64,000 bases of DNA from Toxonevra muliebris. Its lineage: Eukaryota; Arthropoda; Insecta; Diptera; Pallopteridae. The DNA lies in NCBI GenBank assembly GCA_963691655.1, contig OY829326.1, positions 59,575,776-59,639,775 of the forward strand. The letters run 5' to 3'. The position numbers and the translations under genes are program-made. Shown here piece by piece: positions 46,620 to 59,737 of this stretch (positions are counted from its first letter, which is position 1; each line of letters starts with the position of its first letter). The notes below the pieces were generated by a model, which made no database searches, was not told the origin of the DNA, and worked only from the letters and a program-made list of their open reading frames with translations.

Positions 46620-47730
46620 TAAACTAGTTAAAATTTTAGCCCTAATGAAAAAGAAAAAAGACCATTTGTATGGAAGGCAACAAAAAAAAAAATTTTGACG
46701 TGAATCGGGGCGATATTTCATAATTTGGGGCTTTTTTTCTTTTTAAATTTTGGGGTCATATTTTATTATGATATATATGAAATGTGTCCCCAAAATATAC
46801 ATATCGCTACCATAATTTGTTTAAGCCCTAACACACATTTTTCAAATTTTACAGGAGAAGCAAAAAACATTTTGATATTTGGAGTACTGCTTCCAGAATT
46901 TTTTATTTAAATTCAAAGATCGTAAGTTTTCGGAGTGTCTCAAAAAACTTCAGTACAGATGAAAGTGTGCACGCTTTATCATAATCTATGAAAAAACATT
47001 AGGGATTTAGCAAATAAAAAATTTCTAAAAAGCCTAAAATTTGGGTACAGTTTGAATGTGATTCAAATTATTTTACACGAGTTTTCTGCTTGTGGTTATT
47101 TTCTTCGTACTGATGCACAAGATATCGGAACAAAGCTATTACAAGTTATTGATTTATATAAAAGAAAAGATTCTGTTTTCATAACAGATTATGAAGAAAC
47201 AGTGCGAAATGAGGAAAAGTTGAGTTCCGAATTTTTTTGCTTTTAGTTACCTAGTACCATTAAGGACAATTTTCAGTTATCTATTAATTTTCTTTTGGGT
47301 TGCTTTTTTTTTATTATTTTGACCTCATTTCATTATGAAAATATGACCCCAATTTTGGGGTTATTTTTCTTTTTTAGTTTGCGGACATTTTTCTTTGGGG
47401 CGAAATTACACGGAGTCGTTCAAGTGTATATAAGTAATAAACAGTTATTCTTCCCTCTGCATCCTTTCCGACCGATCGTTGTACCTTGGCGTTTTTTATC
47501 GATTGTGAACAAACGGGGTACGGATCTTGATGTGAGTTTTTTCATATATAACAATTCAAGAATGATGTTGACGCATGGTATTTTGAAATATTTATACAGT
47601 TCGAATCAAACTTATATTTAGTTCCTTTGCAATCTATGAACTATATTACTAGTGCTATAAAATATTTAATAAAATAAAAAAAAAACAAAGTAAACACAGT
47701 TTAATATAATATCATGCACTTTATCGATAT
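46620..47730. other. intergenic sequence, no gene seen
   Basis: AT-rich DNA with open frames of low-complexity composition (F, I, L and K rich). No exon or element boundary could be supported. Confidence 0.4.
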
Positions 47731-47734
47731 TTCG

Positions 47735-47885
47735 GGATTTTTTACCTCAGCTGGACGACCTTGGCTGTCATCAACAAAAACGCTCGTGGCCATCCACATT
47801 TGAATGCAGCTGTCCAGCGTTTCACTGTTGGAATCGATGTTACTTGGTACTGAGATACTAAATAAAGTTCAGTCATCTGAAGTAT
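47735..47885 (-). pseudogene. mariner transposase N-terminal relic
   Basis: The minus strand reads TVKRWTAAFKCG and, after a frameshift, TSVFVDDSQGRPAEVK. These match the HTH-linker of mariner transposases (TVKRW...FK.GR.S..D..R.GRP.EV). Only about 50 codons remain. Confidence 0.6.
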
Positions 47886-47889
47886 AATA

Positions 47890-50790
47890 TTTGTTGAACA
47901 AAAAGAGGGTTTGGTTTTAGTGATGCTCTCTCTTGATAAGCTCACTACTTAACAACAAACATAGAATAATAATGTCTTAGCCTCAACACAGAATTAATAT
48001 GAGTAATTTATATTTATGAGATAGAATAGATAATATCTAAACCAAGAATGTCGCCAGTAACAGAAAATTATAAACCAACTTCCCGACATTATTTTTTTTT
48101 ATTTTGGTGGGTGTTGATCAGTGTAATCAGCAAAATCATCAGCATCGTTTTCATCATTACATTATTATTTTCTACTTATTACGTTTTGGTTTTGGGGCGT
48201 GTACACGGGTATGTGTGTGTGTGTTTCTGTGGCATTGAGTCAAATGTTATTCAAATATTTACGTAAGTTTTTTTTCACTGAAATTGTTATTGTTGTTTTT
48301 GTGTTAATTTACCGATGTGAAATATATTAAAGCGCCTTGGGAATTTTCTACCTACTGTTGCCACATTTTGTTACCAAAATGGCATAATATTTTTATTTGT
48401 TTTTATACGTATATACACAAGTTTATTTTATCATTAACTTTTTCTTGTAACTTTCCTCAAAGCAAACCTATTTGTTTTCTCTGATTTTCCTTTTTTCTAT
48501 TAACACTGAACATAAATATAATTTTCTCCATGGGAATTATTTCCACTTGCCACTAATTAGATTGAAATGGCAAAGAGATGCAGTTAAAATTAAATCAATT
48601 TAACGAGCATGCAGCTGTTGAAATACAAAAAAATAGGTACTAATTTCAATGAAAATTTGGTATCAGCTAAACCCGCCTGGTTAGATACCAAAATTATAAA
48701 TCACGAGTTTTTACGGATTAGAGCAAGATAAAAAAAGATCAATGAATTGTTTATGGGACCAAAATTGTTGTATATTGGTTGTATTCAATACGATCAGAAC
48801 GTGGCAACATGTGAATTGATCCAGAGGCGACTTCATCTCAATAGAGAAAATCTGAAGTATGAAGTATCTCGAAGAACTGTCGTGGCTGGAAATTAATATC
48901 GAAACGAACGCAGTTGATATATATTTTTATAGTAAGATCAAATTTATTCTAGTGGTCGGCACTCTCCGTTGCACCTTGTCCTCCCACTAGTCTGAAGGCT
49001 TCAACGTTTTATTTGCATGAGCCGCACAAGGATTTCGTGATTAATTTTCACGAATCTCTCAATAACACTCCCAAATTTTTACCAATAGAGTTTTGTGAAA
49101 TTTGTGGTTTCTGCAACCGGATTAGACTTCAAGAAACTGATAGTTTCAAAGTTAGTTTTGACATGGAGTGCATATTTCTACGGATTACCAAAATCTTCTA
49201 TACATTTTAACGAAGATGTTTGATTAAATTTCTGCCCAGAGACTTCTGTCTTCATAGAACTAGTGATCCATATGTGTAGCCTACAAAAATTGCATATATT
49301 CTCAAAAATATTTATTCCGATAGGTAAATCAAACTATAAAGTCTAAGTCGGTATTTAAATTATACAGCTCCCTCCTTAGTCTTAGGTGCCAATAATAAAA
49401 TTGAAAACTGCAGAGTTCCCGGAACTTCCTGTTATAATGGCAATGACGAACTTACAAGTCAGGGGGTATTCCTTGAGGCGCTTTAATATCTCACCGTCTG
49501 GCTTTTTACAAGTTCTAATAGCAGACGAAGGAACCAAAATTCATCCCGTAGAGGACTTTTTTAGCCTCGATATTCTCGCCCAAAAACTAATTTTCTGATT
49601 TCACTATTGCGTGAAGAATGCAGTCTACTGATGGCTTGGTCACATGGTCTAGTAAAAAAATTACCAAAAAAGGCTGGAGTAAAAATTTGTAATTCCAGTA
49701 AAAAGAGTTTGTGCTGCATAAATGAAGACCACAAGGAACCAAATATTGTAGAAACGAAATCGGAATTGCTATGGAATGAATAAAGATAGTAGAAGTTTTT
49801 AAGTGTTATACGAAAAAAGCTTTTGACTGGAATGTTTCATAGGTGTTATACGGATTGAAGAGCTCATTAGGGTGTCAATATTTATTTATTTCCTAAAAAA
49901 ATCGATTTTTAAAAACATCAATTTGGTATGCTGTAAAAAGTTAAAAATTGATATATAGGTAGAAGTGTTAAAAAAGACTCTAAAGAAACCAATATGATAG
50001 AAGCATCTCGGAGCACAGTGAGACCAAATGGCAAAAACGTGGCCAAAGCCTAAAGTTATATTCAAAATTTGGGATCGTTGATAACGACAAAAGTCAGGTC
50101 TTCAAAATTTAAAATTATGGATCCAATATAGCGGATAAATTTTGAAAAAAATTTATTGGATTTTCATACAAATTGGTATCTAGGGGTTTTAGGGGTCGTT
50201 GATTACGAATCTGAATCAGATTTTCAAGATTCAAAATGGCACATCCAATATGGCGGATGATTTTTTAAGTTCATTAGATTTGCTTGAAACTCTCTTTACT
50301 CGGCGGTTTGTGGCATTACTGATTACGTATTTACTGCCAAAAAGTTTCAAGCAAATCCGTTCAATTTTTAAAAATTCATTCGCCATATAGGATCCGACAT
50401 TTCGTATTTAAAAAATATGAATTTTCTGGAATTAAGCATATATCTCTTTTGCAGGAAATACGAAACTTACTTTTGAACTATGTATTTAATTTGTAAAAAA
50501 AAGTCAAAAATTAAAAAATCTATCATTTTTTTTTTTTTTTTTTTTTTATCAGGGGCAATAATTTTAGATCCAATTTTTACTTGATGTTTTTTGTGTTAGA
50601 TGATCCAAAATCCAGATTCAACATCAGCCGAAAAAATGGGGGGGATAACATCCACAAAAATAGAAATAAAAAAATTTTTTGTTAAATTGTCGTTTCAATT
50701 GGGCAATGCTCTTAGCATTTTTTTCTGCTTATCTTAAGCAATGTGGTTAACATCTGGAAATTGAGAGGCGCAGTCAAAAAATCTTAACCA
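47890..50790. other. intergenic sequence, no gene seen
   Basis: About 2.9 kb of AT-rich DNA. Between 50030 and 50400 the phrases 'ccaatatagcggat' and 'ccaatatggcggatgatttt' recur about 130 bp apart, suggesting a degenerate local duplication. A T-run of about 23 bases lies at 50525-50547. No exon was recognised. Confidence 0.4.
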
Positions 50791-50799
50791 ATTTTCTTC

Positions 50800-51150
50800 T
50801 CTTCACTTACGGCATAAGCAACTTTGATGTTTAGGGTCCTGTCCTCTTAAAGCACTCGATTTCGATTTCTTTTCCTAAATCAGTTTTTGGCAGAAGATAA
50901 GAGTCTATGCTGGTATAAATTGATTATGTGCTGGATATTCAAATTTTTCGTAAGCATGATTATCTTGTTGAAACTCTATTTTGAAAAGAATCCCCAAACA
51001 TGAGCTTTTCCTGGATGCTTAAAAATCACCATCATTAAACATCAGTACCTTCTTATTGCCCCTAATGGACAATACACGTTTTATGGTACCTGCCGTTCAT
51101 AAAAAAGATTCGACTGTAAAGGCTACATCGCTCCAATCATTATTAGGGCT
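50800..51150 (-). pseudogene. possible Tc1-like transposase relic
   Basis: The minus strand near 51080-51145 reads NNDWSDVAFTVESFL and then MNGRYHKTCIV, like the Tc1 block W..V.FSDES.F...GR..VWR. Further on, near 50970, IEFQQDNHAYEKFEYPAHNQ resembles F.QDNA..H......WP..SPD. The match is partial and crosses frames, so this is only a probable relic. Confidence 0.4.
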
Positions 51151-51604
51151 TGGTTATGGTAGCTCAGAACTCAATTTGGAATTCATTTAAACGACTTTGG
51201 ATTGCACTAAAAAATATATTAATGACCTTCAGCGCCAGTTTTTGTTAGGCTGCTTCAAGTGTAATGGTAGAAATGGCTTCAAAAACTGATGCTATCACCG
51301 AATCCTGCTGCTTTCATGTTGCTCTAGAAGCACAATGATTTGGTAAGTCGTAAACATTCTGGTGTCTTAAAAAAAGCTGGTTCCATTTCTTTACGAATGC
51401 CTTCAACTTCTTGAGGTATTTGCGGCACTTCCTTTGGGCATCTTGGATTCCTTTGGATGTGAGCAAAAAATGGCAGCTTAAAAACATTTTGCATACTCGG
51501 AGTCCGATTTGAAAAATTGCTTATACAACGAAATTGTAATTGTGGTTGTTTGAAAGGTTATACAGCGCAATTCGCAATGAAATGTTGAATGTTGAAAATA
51601 AAGT

Positions 51605-52640
51605 CTAACTGATTAGATTAGATTAGATTAATACGGAGGTGGGCAATAATTTCCCAGATCACTGCGGCCATCTAGGGCCTTTTCTGATATACCTCAAAGA
51701 TTTATTGTGTTTATAGTTCTCCTATGAGTTTATTTCCTTTGAGGAAATTTAATATCTCTTTAGGAGAACAATCCGCAATGTCTTGCGGTTGTAGGATAGA
51801 GTTTCCCAAGTAACGAAGTCGGGTCCTTATTAGACCTTCACAGTGGCATAAAATATGTTCTGCTGTTTCTTCCTCCTCGTTACATATTCGTCATGTGTCT
51901 TCTTGTGCTAGACCCAAGTTCGATAGGTGTTTTTTGACCCTACAGTGCCCTGTATAGAACCCTGTGGCGATTCGCATTTGGTTCCTGCCTAAATTAAGCA
52001 GTTGTTTAGTTCTGCGTTGACAGATCTTTGGCATGAATGATTTAGCTTGTCTGTTATCGGGGGTTTCCCTCCAGTATTGGAGCGAGTTACTATCCAGCCA
52101 ATTTTTTAAACTGATTTTAACGGAACTCCATGGTAGACCGCAGAATGGTCGTGGTGCAGTGAATTTACTGGATGATACTTTCCTTGCAAGTTCATCTGCC
52201 ATTTCATTGCCTACATCTGTTATGAGAAGCTAGACAGATTAGGAGCTGTAGGCAGTCCCAAACTGGTTTGGAGGTAATTTTATATGCAGTTAGTGTAAGA
52301 AGAGCCGCTTTCCTGTCAGAGTGTATGTAAATGTTCTTGCTGTGCACAGATCTGTTTTCATACTCCCTTAGGCAAAGCTCGATGGCAAGCACCTCGGCTT
52401 AGAAAACTGAGTTACCTGTGCCCATACCGGCATAAATATATTTTTTTGGTCTAACTCCGTACACTCCTGCCCCAACTCCTTCGTTTGTCTTGGAGCCATC
52501 TGTATACCATACATGATAGTCCCCTGTAAACTTTGGCCTGACCTGCTCCCTGATACTTAAATTTGTTCGTACAATTAAGCCGAACACGTTCTTGTTGAAA
52601 AAATTGTAATATATATGTACATTAGTCAAGTCCAGCAAGG
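51605..52640 (-). pseudogene. decayed LINE 3' end with pentanucleotide tail
   Basis: On the minus strand the order is HVWYTDGSKTNEGVGAGVYG (about 52530), IYIHSDRKAALLTL (about 52310-52350), MADELARKVSS (about 52170-52202) and SNLGLAQED (zinc-knuckle lead-in, about 51895). It then runs to a run of TAATC repeats (51608-51633). The terminal WVPGH motif is deleted and stops intervene. The tail unit differs from the (TAA)n tail of the element at 54974, so a different LINE family is likely. Confidence 0.7.
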
Positions 52641-52649
52641 CCAATCAGT

Positions 52650-54970
52650 ATGTTTTAAGTTTAAGAGGATAGCTTAGATCAAAATGACAATATGCATAAC
52701 AAAACTAATATTTTTTTTAAAACTCAATTTCACGAGGAAAATAAAATAAGCTTATCTTCACTTTGAGGAATCAGAAATACTGAACACCCGCTTGGAAATG
52801 CAATTAGAATTCATTTAAAATTTGATTGTGTATAAATATATATTAGATACATATGTAATTATGTATATGTATATGCATTTAGTGAAGGTTTCCACAAAAT
52901 TAATATTTAATGTTATAATTGTAACTATTAATTTTAAAACTAAATATGAATATTAATTGTTTATGCATATACGAGTATATATGCACTTTGTTATATTAGC
53001 TGATGAGGCTCTATGAATATTTCAAAAGAAGATAATTGAATTTCTAAGAAACTTGTGTAAACTTGTACTTTATAAATAATAAGTTTAAGCTTTATTAATA
53101 TTTATGATTTCGCATGTATGTACTTATATATATGTGTATATGCATTTCTATGTACGATGCTACTATACACTACGTGTATATGAACGTAAGCACTTAAATT
53201 CCATATTTCATGCAAACGTATAATTGTTTGTGTGTGTTCGTTCTTTTAGAAAACACGTCAAAGATATGTAGATAAATTAAAAAACTTTTCGCAATACGCT
53301 TAAGTGTGCAGAAAAATGCATATTAATATGTATGTGCTCATAACTATCAAGTACAAAAAACTGCGTTTCTCAAAAATAAAACAATACACATACCTATATA
53401 CATTAGAGATGGGCACGTGAGAACTTTTTGACTCTTTATTACTCACGTATTTTTACGCACGGTGATATATTTCTAAAAAATTTCACAAATGCTCAGGTAC
53501 GCAGTCTTTTTATTTTTAAATGTTTAAACTCTAGGTTGGGCTCCTGAGCCTTGTGAGGCTTGCTAGGAATATACAATATATAGAAGGCGCATCTCTCAAA
53601 ATTTTTCTAAAATACTTTGCTTTCGTTTCGGGTACGGGCGGTCGCTGTAAAGAAGAAGAGCAAAACCACTCAGTTATTTTGCTTTACTCTCTCCCATGCA
53701 CTCTCTTGGTGTTTTTTTCTTAGGTTCTCTCACATCGTTATAGAGTGCCGCCAAGTGAGATTGCATACAGTTTCATAGGATTGTTTTTTTTTGCGTTTAA
53801 TATGTAAGTACATGTGTTTCCTTTTTTCTGCGTTGGTTTTTTTTTTTCAATTTGTGACCCAAAATTATGGTCGTCGCAAACTTATTTTTTAGTAATATTT
53901 TTTTTTTTTGTATTCGAAAAAGCATAAAAAGTTTAAATCAATCGGTGTTCAAAATTTATTAAAAAAAAACATTTATTTCAGAAAGTTTTTAAGGGGCACC
54001 CCCAGTTATAACTTTAAAAAAATCGTTTTTTTTTTTTGCATTTCAAAACACAAAATATTTCAAAACATTAAAGTTGAAATTTTAACTCTTATCGTCCCAA
54101 CTTTCGATTAATCGAACAGCAACTTTGAAAATTCATCAAAAATACATTTACAAAGTTTCCCAAAAGTAATCATTGTATAATATTGTTATATATACTGACT
54201 TTAAAATTGCATTTAAATAATTTAAAAATATTGTTTTTCACCTGACTTCAAGGTCAGATGTCAGTTCATCTTTTTTTGGAAGGTGGGTTTGAAAATCAAC
54301 AAAAAATAGTAAAATTAATTATTTTGCATTGAAATGATAACTTCACCTAGATAAAATAACAAACTTGATGTGAAAATTACAACTTCACTGGTCCTTATAT
54401 ATTTCAAGAGGCAACATCTGACCATAATTTTGAAAAAAATGTATGGGAAAATAGGCACAATTCAACAAAAATTAATTTTTTTTGTTTTTAACTTATAATA
54501 ACTTCTAAAATAATGTGTTAAATATATTTGATGCCAGGGAATACTTGTTGTTCATGATGTAGCGTAGAAATATTTTTAATTTTTTTACACCTGGTCACCT
54601 TATTTTCTTAGAGTAAGCCAAAAACAACTATAACCTCTAAAATCCTTCGATAAATCACTAGATAATCTTATAATAAAGTAAATCCATTTCATTTTTGGAT
54701 TTCAAATGATCTAGATTTGCAAGATATTGGTCACCGCAAAACATGTTTTTCAGAAAGGTGTCGACGGGATCGCTCACTACTTATAAAGTTTTAAATATTT
54801 TTGAATAGAATATGCAAATAGTTTTTATAAAAAACTTTATTAGTTTACCTGAAAAAAGTTCTAGGGATTTGAATTTTATAATCTGTGCCTACATAAAAGG
54901 ACACCGAATTTGAGATGTCAATTTTTCTAAGTAATGAAAGTACCAGCACGAAAACCAAAAAAAAAAAAGA
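52650..54970. other. intergenic sequence, no gene seen
   Basis: AT-rich DNA with many short poly-T tracts. No exon, RNA or complete element was recognised. Confidence 0.4.
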
Positions 54971-54973
54971 AAC

Positions 54974-56236
54974 ATGAAAAAAAAAGAGAACACAAAACTC
55001 TCATTAAACAAAGCCAACAGCAAAGAGAAACAAACTATTTCAACCACTCATTGGTTTTATAAGAACAACTTAATTTTGAGTGTAAAGTGGAGGCAGTTAT
55101 GGCTCATCAAGAAAACAGCTGCAAATACTGCTTTGCGGCTGCGTATATCGTCAAGCTTACTTGAAGGCAACTATGGTCACCTGAGCATTCTTCACGAAAT
55201 CCCTAACACTCCCATATGTACTGTATCGGACTATATGGTTAGGGATCTATGTTTCGGTAGGAAATTCAACATCATTCTTCCTTCCAGGTCCGAATGGGAT
55301 GGCCAATGTCCCGATTTCGGTCCCTTTGCTCTCAATTGGTATACAGACGGCTCGAAAATGGACTGTGGTTCTGGTGCCGGAGTTGCTGGACCCAATACTA
55401 GAATCTCAATCCCTCTGGGTATTTGGCCCAGTGTCTTTCAAGCCGAAATATACGCAATTGAGACCTGCGCTAATATAAACCTGTATAAAGGTCTTAAAGG
55501 CGCAAATATTGTAATTTTCTCAGATAGCCAGGCGGCTCTCTTAGCACTCTCTTCATGGAGTTTTTCATCTAAACTGGTGAAAGAGTGTTTTGATAGTCTC
55601 CAGCGCTTGTCTACCCGTAACAAAGTTACGCTTTGTTGGGTACCCGGCCACCGTGACATTGCTGGTAATGAAGCCGCCGATGAACTGGCTAGGCAAGGTT
55701 CATCTACCAAGCACTTCGGCCCCGATCCGTTTTGCGGAATCGGCTGGGCCTCCACGAAATCTATCGTTGAGGAGTGGTCTAAGGCAAAATGGCTAGAGTA
55801 TTGGAACTCCATCCCGGGTTTAAGACAGGCAAAAGCTCTTATCATTCCGCTTGCCCAAAATCAGCCCATTTCTTATTCCAAACCTGACCTTAGGCTATTG
55901 GTGGGCTACATGTCTGGACACCATGGGCTCAGATATCACCTAAGCAAAATAGGTCTGTCCAATGAGACAGAATGTCGTCTATGTATGGAAGATGACGAGA
56001 CGACAGTTCACATTCTGTGTGAGTGTCCGGCCTTGGCTCGGCTCAGAGGAAGAATCTTTGATTATTCGTTTTTGACGGCTGATCACATGAAATCTTCTTC
56101 AACGAAAGATGTCTTGACTTTTATTAGGTCAGCCGAACGTCTTTTGTCATAAAATGGGGAATGGCACAAAAGATCTTTTAGGTCGCAGTGCCTGCCTGGT
56201 TGGGCTCCTCTATTACTAATAATAATAATAATAATA
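54974..56236 (+). mobile_element. LINE (I/LOA-type) 3' end with intact RNase H
   Basis: An open frame of 392 codons (54974-56152) encodes the C-terminal part of a non-LTR retrotransposon ORF2. LINE-like sequence starts about residue 35 (LIKKTAANTALRLRISS), so the element is 5' truncated and the first codons are flanking DNA. RNase H is complete: Asp125 (WYTDGSK), Glu158 (QAEIYAIE), Asp184 (IFSDSQAAL) and Asp236 (GHRDIAGNEAADELA). A zinc knuckle follows: CRLCMEDDETTVHILCEC. After the stop come about 60 bp of 3' UTR and a TAA-repeat tail (56214-56236), as in I-type elements. The RT catalytic domain is missing. It appears younger than the five other LINE relics here because no frame is broken. 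Confidence 0.85.
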
Positions 56237-58435
56237 TGGCTCCATAGAACAAAATTTTTGTGCAAATAAATTTGTTCGTGATGCGCCTTCTATGTATTAT
56301 ATACTCTTTGCTTTAAGTTTAATCATTTACGTATATTTTTTTGTGTGTTTGGATTTATCGAGCTCAGTTGATTGAATAACATTTTTTTATTGTCTCAATA
56401 TCGAAAATTACCTCCTGGGCCTAAGTAGGCCCATATGTTTCTTGTTGTGTGTTGGCATTCGCACTTATAAAAAATTAAGAATTTTTTGGCGATTTTCACC
56501 AAAGTTGGAAGTGGGACTTGACTATCATCGTATGTTGGGTATAGAATAGATGAGGTTTCTAGAGCATTTGTTGAAAATCAAATATAACCATGTGGCACAG
56601 TAACACATTAACAGGATGAAGCCCACGTTTATTAGGCTATGCTGGTCTGTCATTTGGACTAATATTTCATCTTCCTCCGTCTTTGTCATATTTCATTTCA
56701 ATACGGTTCAAAAATGGTTCTTGAAAATGATGACCTGAATTCCTCACTGAAGATTTCTGTTAACATGGAGTTTATTTTTTAGGCACAAGGATCGTCTCGT
56801 AGGTCGACTTTGTCACTATTAAACTTTGCGAATAACTATAACTATTACACTTGCCGAAAACTGGTTCAAGTCGGACGAAATGAGATTTCAGTCACATCAC
56901 TTTAGGTTTTATGCTGTTTATTTATCGTCCTTCGCTGTTTTTTTTACATATAAAATGTGTTGAAAAATCTCTATAGTTGAATAGTTTTTGCTCATTAAAA
57001 TTGATAATTCCACTATTCATGTGAACTTGTGTGTAAATATAGAAATTTATTAAAAATTTTATTTTCCTCATACATTTACGCATTTTGTTTTTTGGTTTTT
57101 AATGAATTTGTTGATAGCAAATTAGTTTTCTGAAAACAAAAATCACTCAGAAGTGTGAAAAATTAATTCGTAATAAGAGATCGTATTGATAATTTTCATG
57201 CAATTTTTGTTTGTTTATTTTAACTGTAGCATGTGAGCATGCAACATGCAATTTACACACCATACATTTACACACCATTGCATGCTACATGTAATTAATT
57301 ACTCAGTACCTTCATCTTCCTACTATATTATTATAAGTACTGTCATGTATACATTTTTCTTTACCATTTTTAATAAGTGTATGTATGTAGTTAAGTTCAT
57401 CTTTATTTTGTCAACGTAGACACTTACACACCCACACGCATGCATGCACGAATGCATTATATAAACACTGAGGTAAAATTTTATGCCCCTTCACTTAGTT
57501 GCGTATCGAATGCGATTCTACTGGAAGCAGATTTGAGGCAGTTTTGGGTTTATGGTATATGCACGAGTTCAATTGAGGTGCTACTAGGTCGATTCGTTTT
57601 GTTTTTAAGTTGGTGTTTTTTGCCTCATCGCACGACTGCACAAAAAATAAATTATAGGTGAAATTTCTTTCATTTTGTCGTTTTTTTATTCTCATTATAT
57701 ACACAATATATACCTACACATAGATTACACAAGTCATTGCACTAAAACTAAACTGCATTTTAAATACTTTTTTTGTAGCAAAAAAAAAAAAAAAAATGCT
57801 CATCTTTTCCTGGAGTTTTAAGGACTTCAGTTTATAAAAAGGTGCACTTCTCCGTTTCCACTGATGTACATCAGAATGCATTATGTTGCACATCTTTGGA
57901 AATCTATACACACTTATATACTTATGTGTGTTTATTATGTGTATGAATGAGTAAGTTCACTCTGTTGCAACGTAAACGTAAAATTACACTTACGCACGCT
58001 GTTGGCACGCTTCCGCTTCCGCTTAAGTATGCAATATGCAATTCTCGCGTAAATAATTTATATTTAATGTGTTTATCCTTTAATCCATTTTGTTGATACT
58101 ATTTATATGTGTGTAAGTATTACACATACGTGGATTTTCAATCCTTCAAGTGATTTAAAAGGCTACGTAACTCTACGCATGTATATGTAGTAACAGCCTG
58201 TAGAGTGTTTGCTGAAAATGTGTTGAAAGAAATATTTACTATGTACTTAATCTTTGTTTGCTTATGGCACATATTTCTTTTTTTTTTAAAGGAAATTACT
58301 TTTTATTTCTTATTAAGAATAATTTTCCATTTTTGAAATTTCATAGATACATAAGTATTCATATTCATGTTTTACTGAAATATTTATAATAATTATTTTA
58401 ATTATAAATGTAATGTTATTATTATAAAATATTGG
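56237..58435. other. intergenic sequence, no gene seen
   Basis: AT-rich DNA with an A-run at 57779-57797. No exon or element boundary could be supported. Confidence 0.4.
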
Positions 58436-58441
58436 TAGTAT

Positions 58442-58597
58442 ATGCTAAGTAATATCTTGGCTATTTTAATGGTTGCGGGAATTGCTCTGCAACCATTCGG
58501 TTGTAGTAGAATTGGTATCAAAAATCATAAGTTTCCTAAGTCTTTCCAGAAGTTTGGCAATTTGAAATCTACAATTCAAATAGACCAGTTTCTGTAA
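58442..58597 (+). CDS. candidate small secreted peptide or first coding exon
   Basis: A 51-codon frame starts at ATG 58442 with a classic signal-peptide profile (MLSNILAILMVAGIALQPFG) followed by a basic region ending KSTIQIDQFL and TAA. Just before the stop there is a consensus donor, TTTCT|gtaagtg (exon end 58593, phase 2), so the frame may instead continue in a downstream exon. No matching exon was found by eye. The tataaaat at about 58423 could be a TATA box. No family was recognised; the ORF is short and could be chance. Confidence 0.35.
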   Translation: MLSNILAILMVAGIALQPFGCSRIGIKNHKFPKSFQKFGNLKSTIQIDQFL

Positions 58598-58963
58598 GTG
58601 TTTTACCTTTAATTATTATTTAAGAGCTAACACCATTTGAACCTCCATTTCGCCAAAATCGATTATTTTTTGCCCTGAATAATATTTTAGGGTCATAAAA
58701 ACAGTATCTAGTTGGTCCTATAGTGAAAAAAAAACTTATGTGTCTGCAGGCACTCGCTGTAGAAATGAAACTTTGTTGTTTATTTGAAAATTATGAGAAA
58801 ACATTTATAACAAATTCTGTTGAAGTTGCTGCAGTCTTTTTCTCTCAATGACTTCTTCTCTCTATTTTGTTATTACTTTTTTTCTGTTGGTACTCTCTAC
58901 ACTTAATGGCACAAACACGACGTAGTACGTGTATATAACACATGAGAGGAAAGTTTAGGTATA

Positions 58964-59050
58964 TACAATCAAGCAGAGGCATCTAGGTCTGTTCTCTCAC
59001 TAAAGCACATGAGATAAAACTGCTAGAAGTCGACTCTCTGCTTGATTGTA
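58964..59050. repeat. perfect 15-bp inverted repeat, hairpin-forming
   Basis: The word tacaatcaagcagag (58964-58978) is exactly inverted at 59036-59050 (ctctgcttgattgta), with 57 bp between. This is a possible hairpin or the ends of a tiny element. Confidence 0.5.
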
Positions 59051-59737
59051 TGTAGCCGATTAACAACTGCATAACTTCGTTTCTTACTGTTTTCGTATGA
59101 GTACAACAAAAACCGATTTTTCACGTGACCGTTGTTGTTGAAGCTTTTCAAAGTTCTCCTAAGCTTTCATTTGACTAAAAAAAAAAACTATTTTTGTTTT
59201 TAAAAAAGATGGTCAAACTTTGGGTTTTTTAATTTTTTTCTTTTCTCAACAAATTTAATAAAAATCTATCGAAAAAAATTATTATTATCAGATAAAATTA
59301 TATAAATCACAAGGATCCGAAACAGAGGCTTTGATTAAAATGCCAAACTTTATCCCCTCCAACTCGGCGAGTTTTAGGCCGATTTCGTTCAAAATTGATG
59401 TGGCAACTGTTACCTAATAGGACTAAACTTTATGCAAGTTTGAGTGCGATCGATTTGAAATCATTCATTTATAGATTTACTGCTTAAATCAAAAACGATT
59501 TATTTTTTTAAAGTGCACCATTTCTACAAAAATTGATTTAAAAAAGCCTTGCGTAGTCTCATAGGCATTAAAATATAAATTCCTGGTCTTATATGTACTT
59601 TACGGGAAATCCGTCCTCCCGTAAATGAGTTTTAAAAAAGCCAATTTCAAAGATTGGTTTGAAAAGAAATCCTAGTCCCTTTTACGGTTAGGAAAATCTT
59701 AGGTCGTAACATGTGTCAAAATCTGATGCTTATTAAT

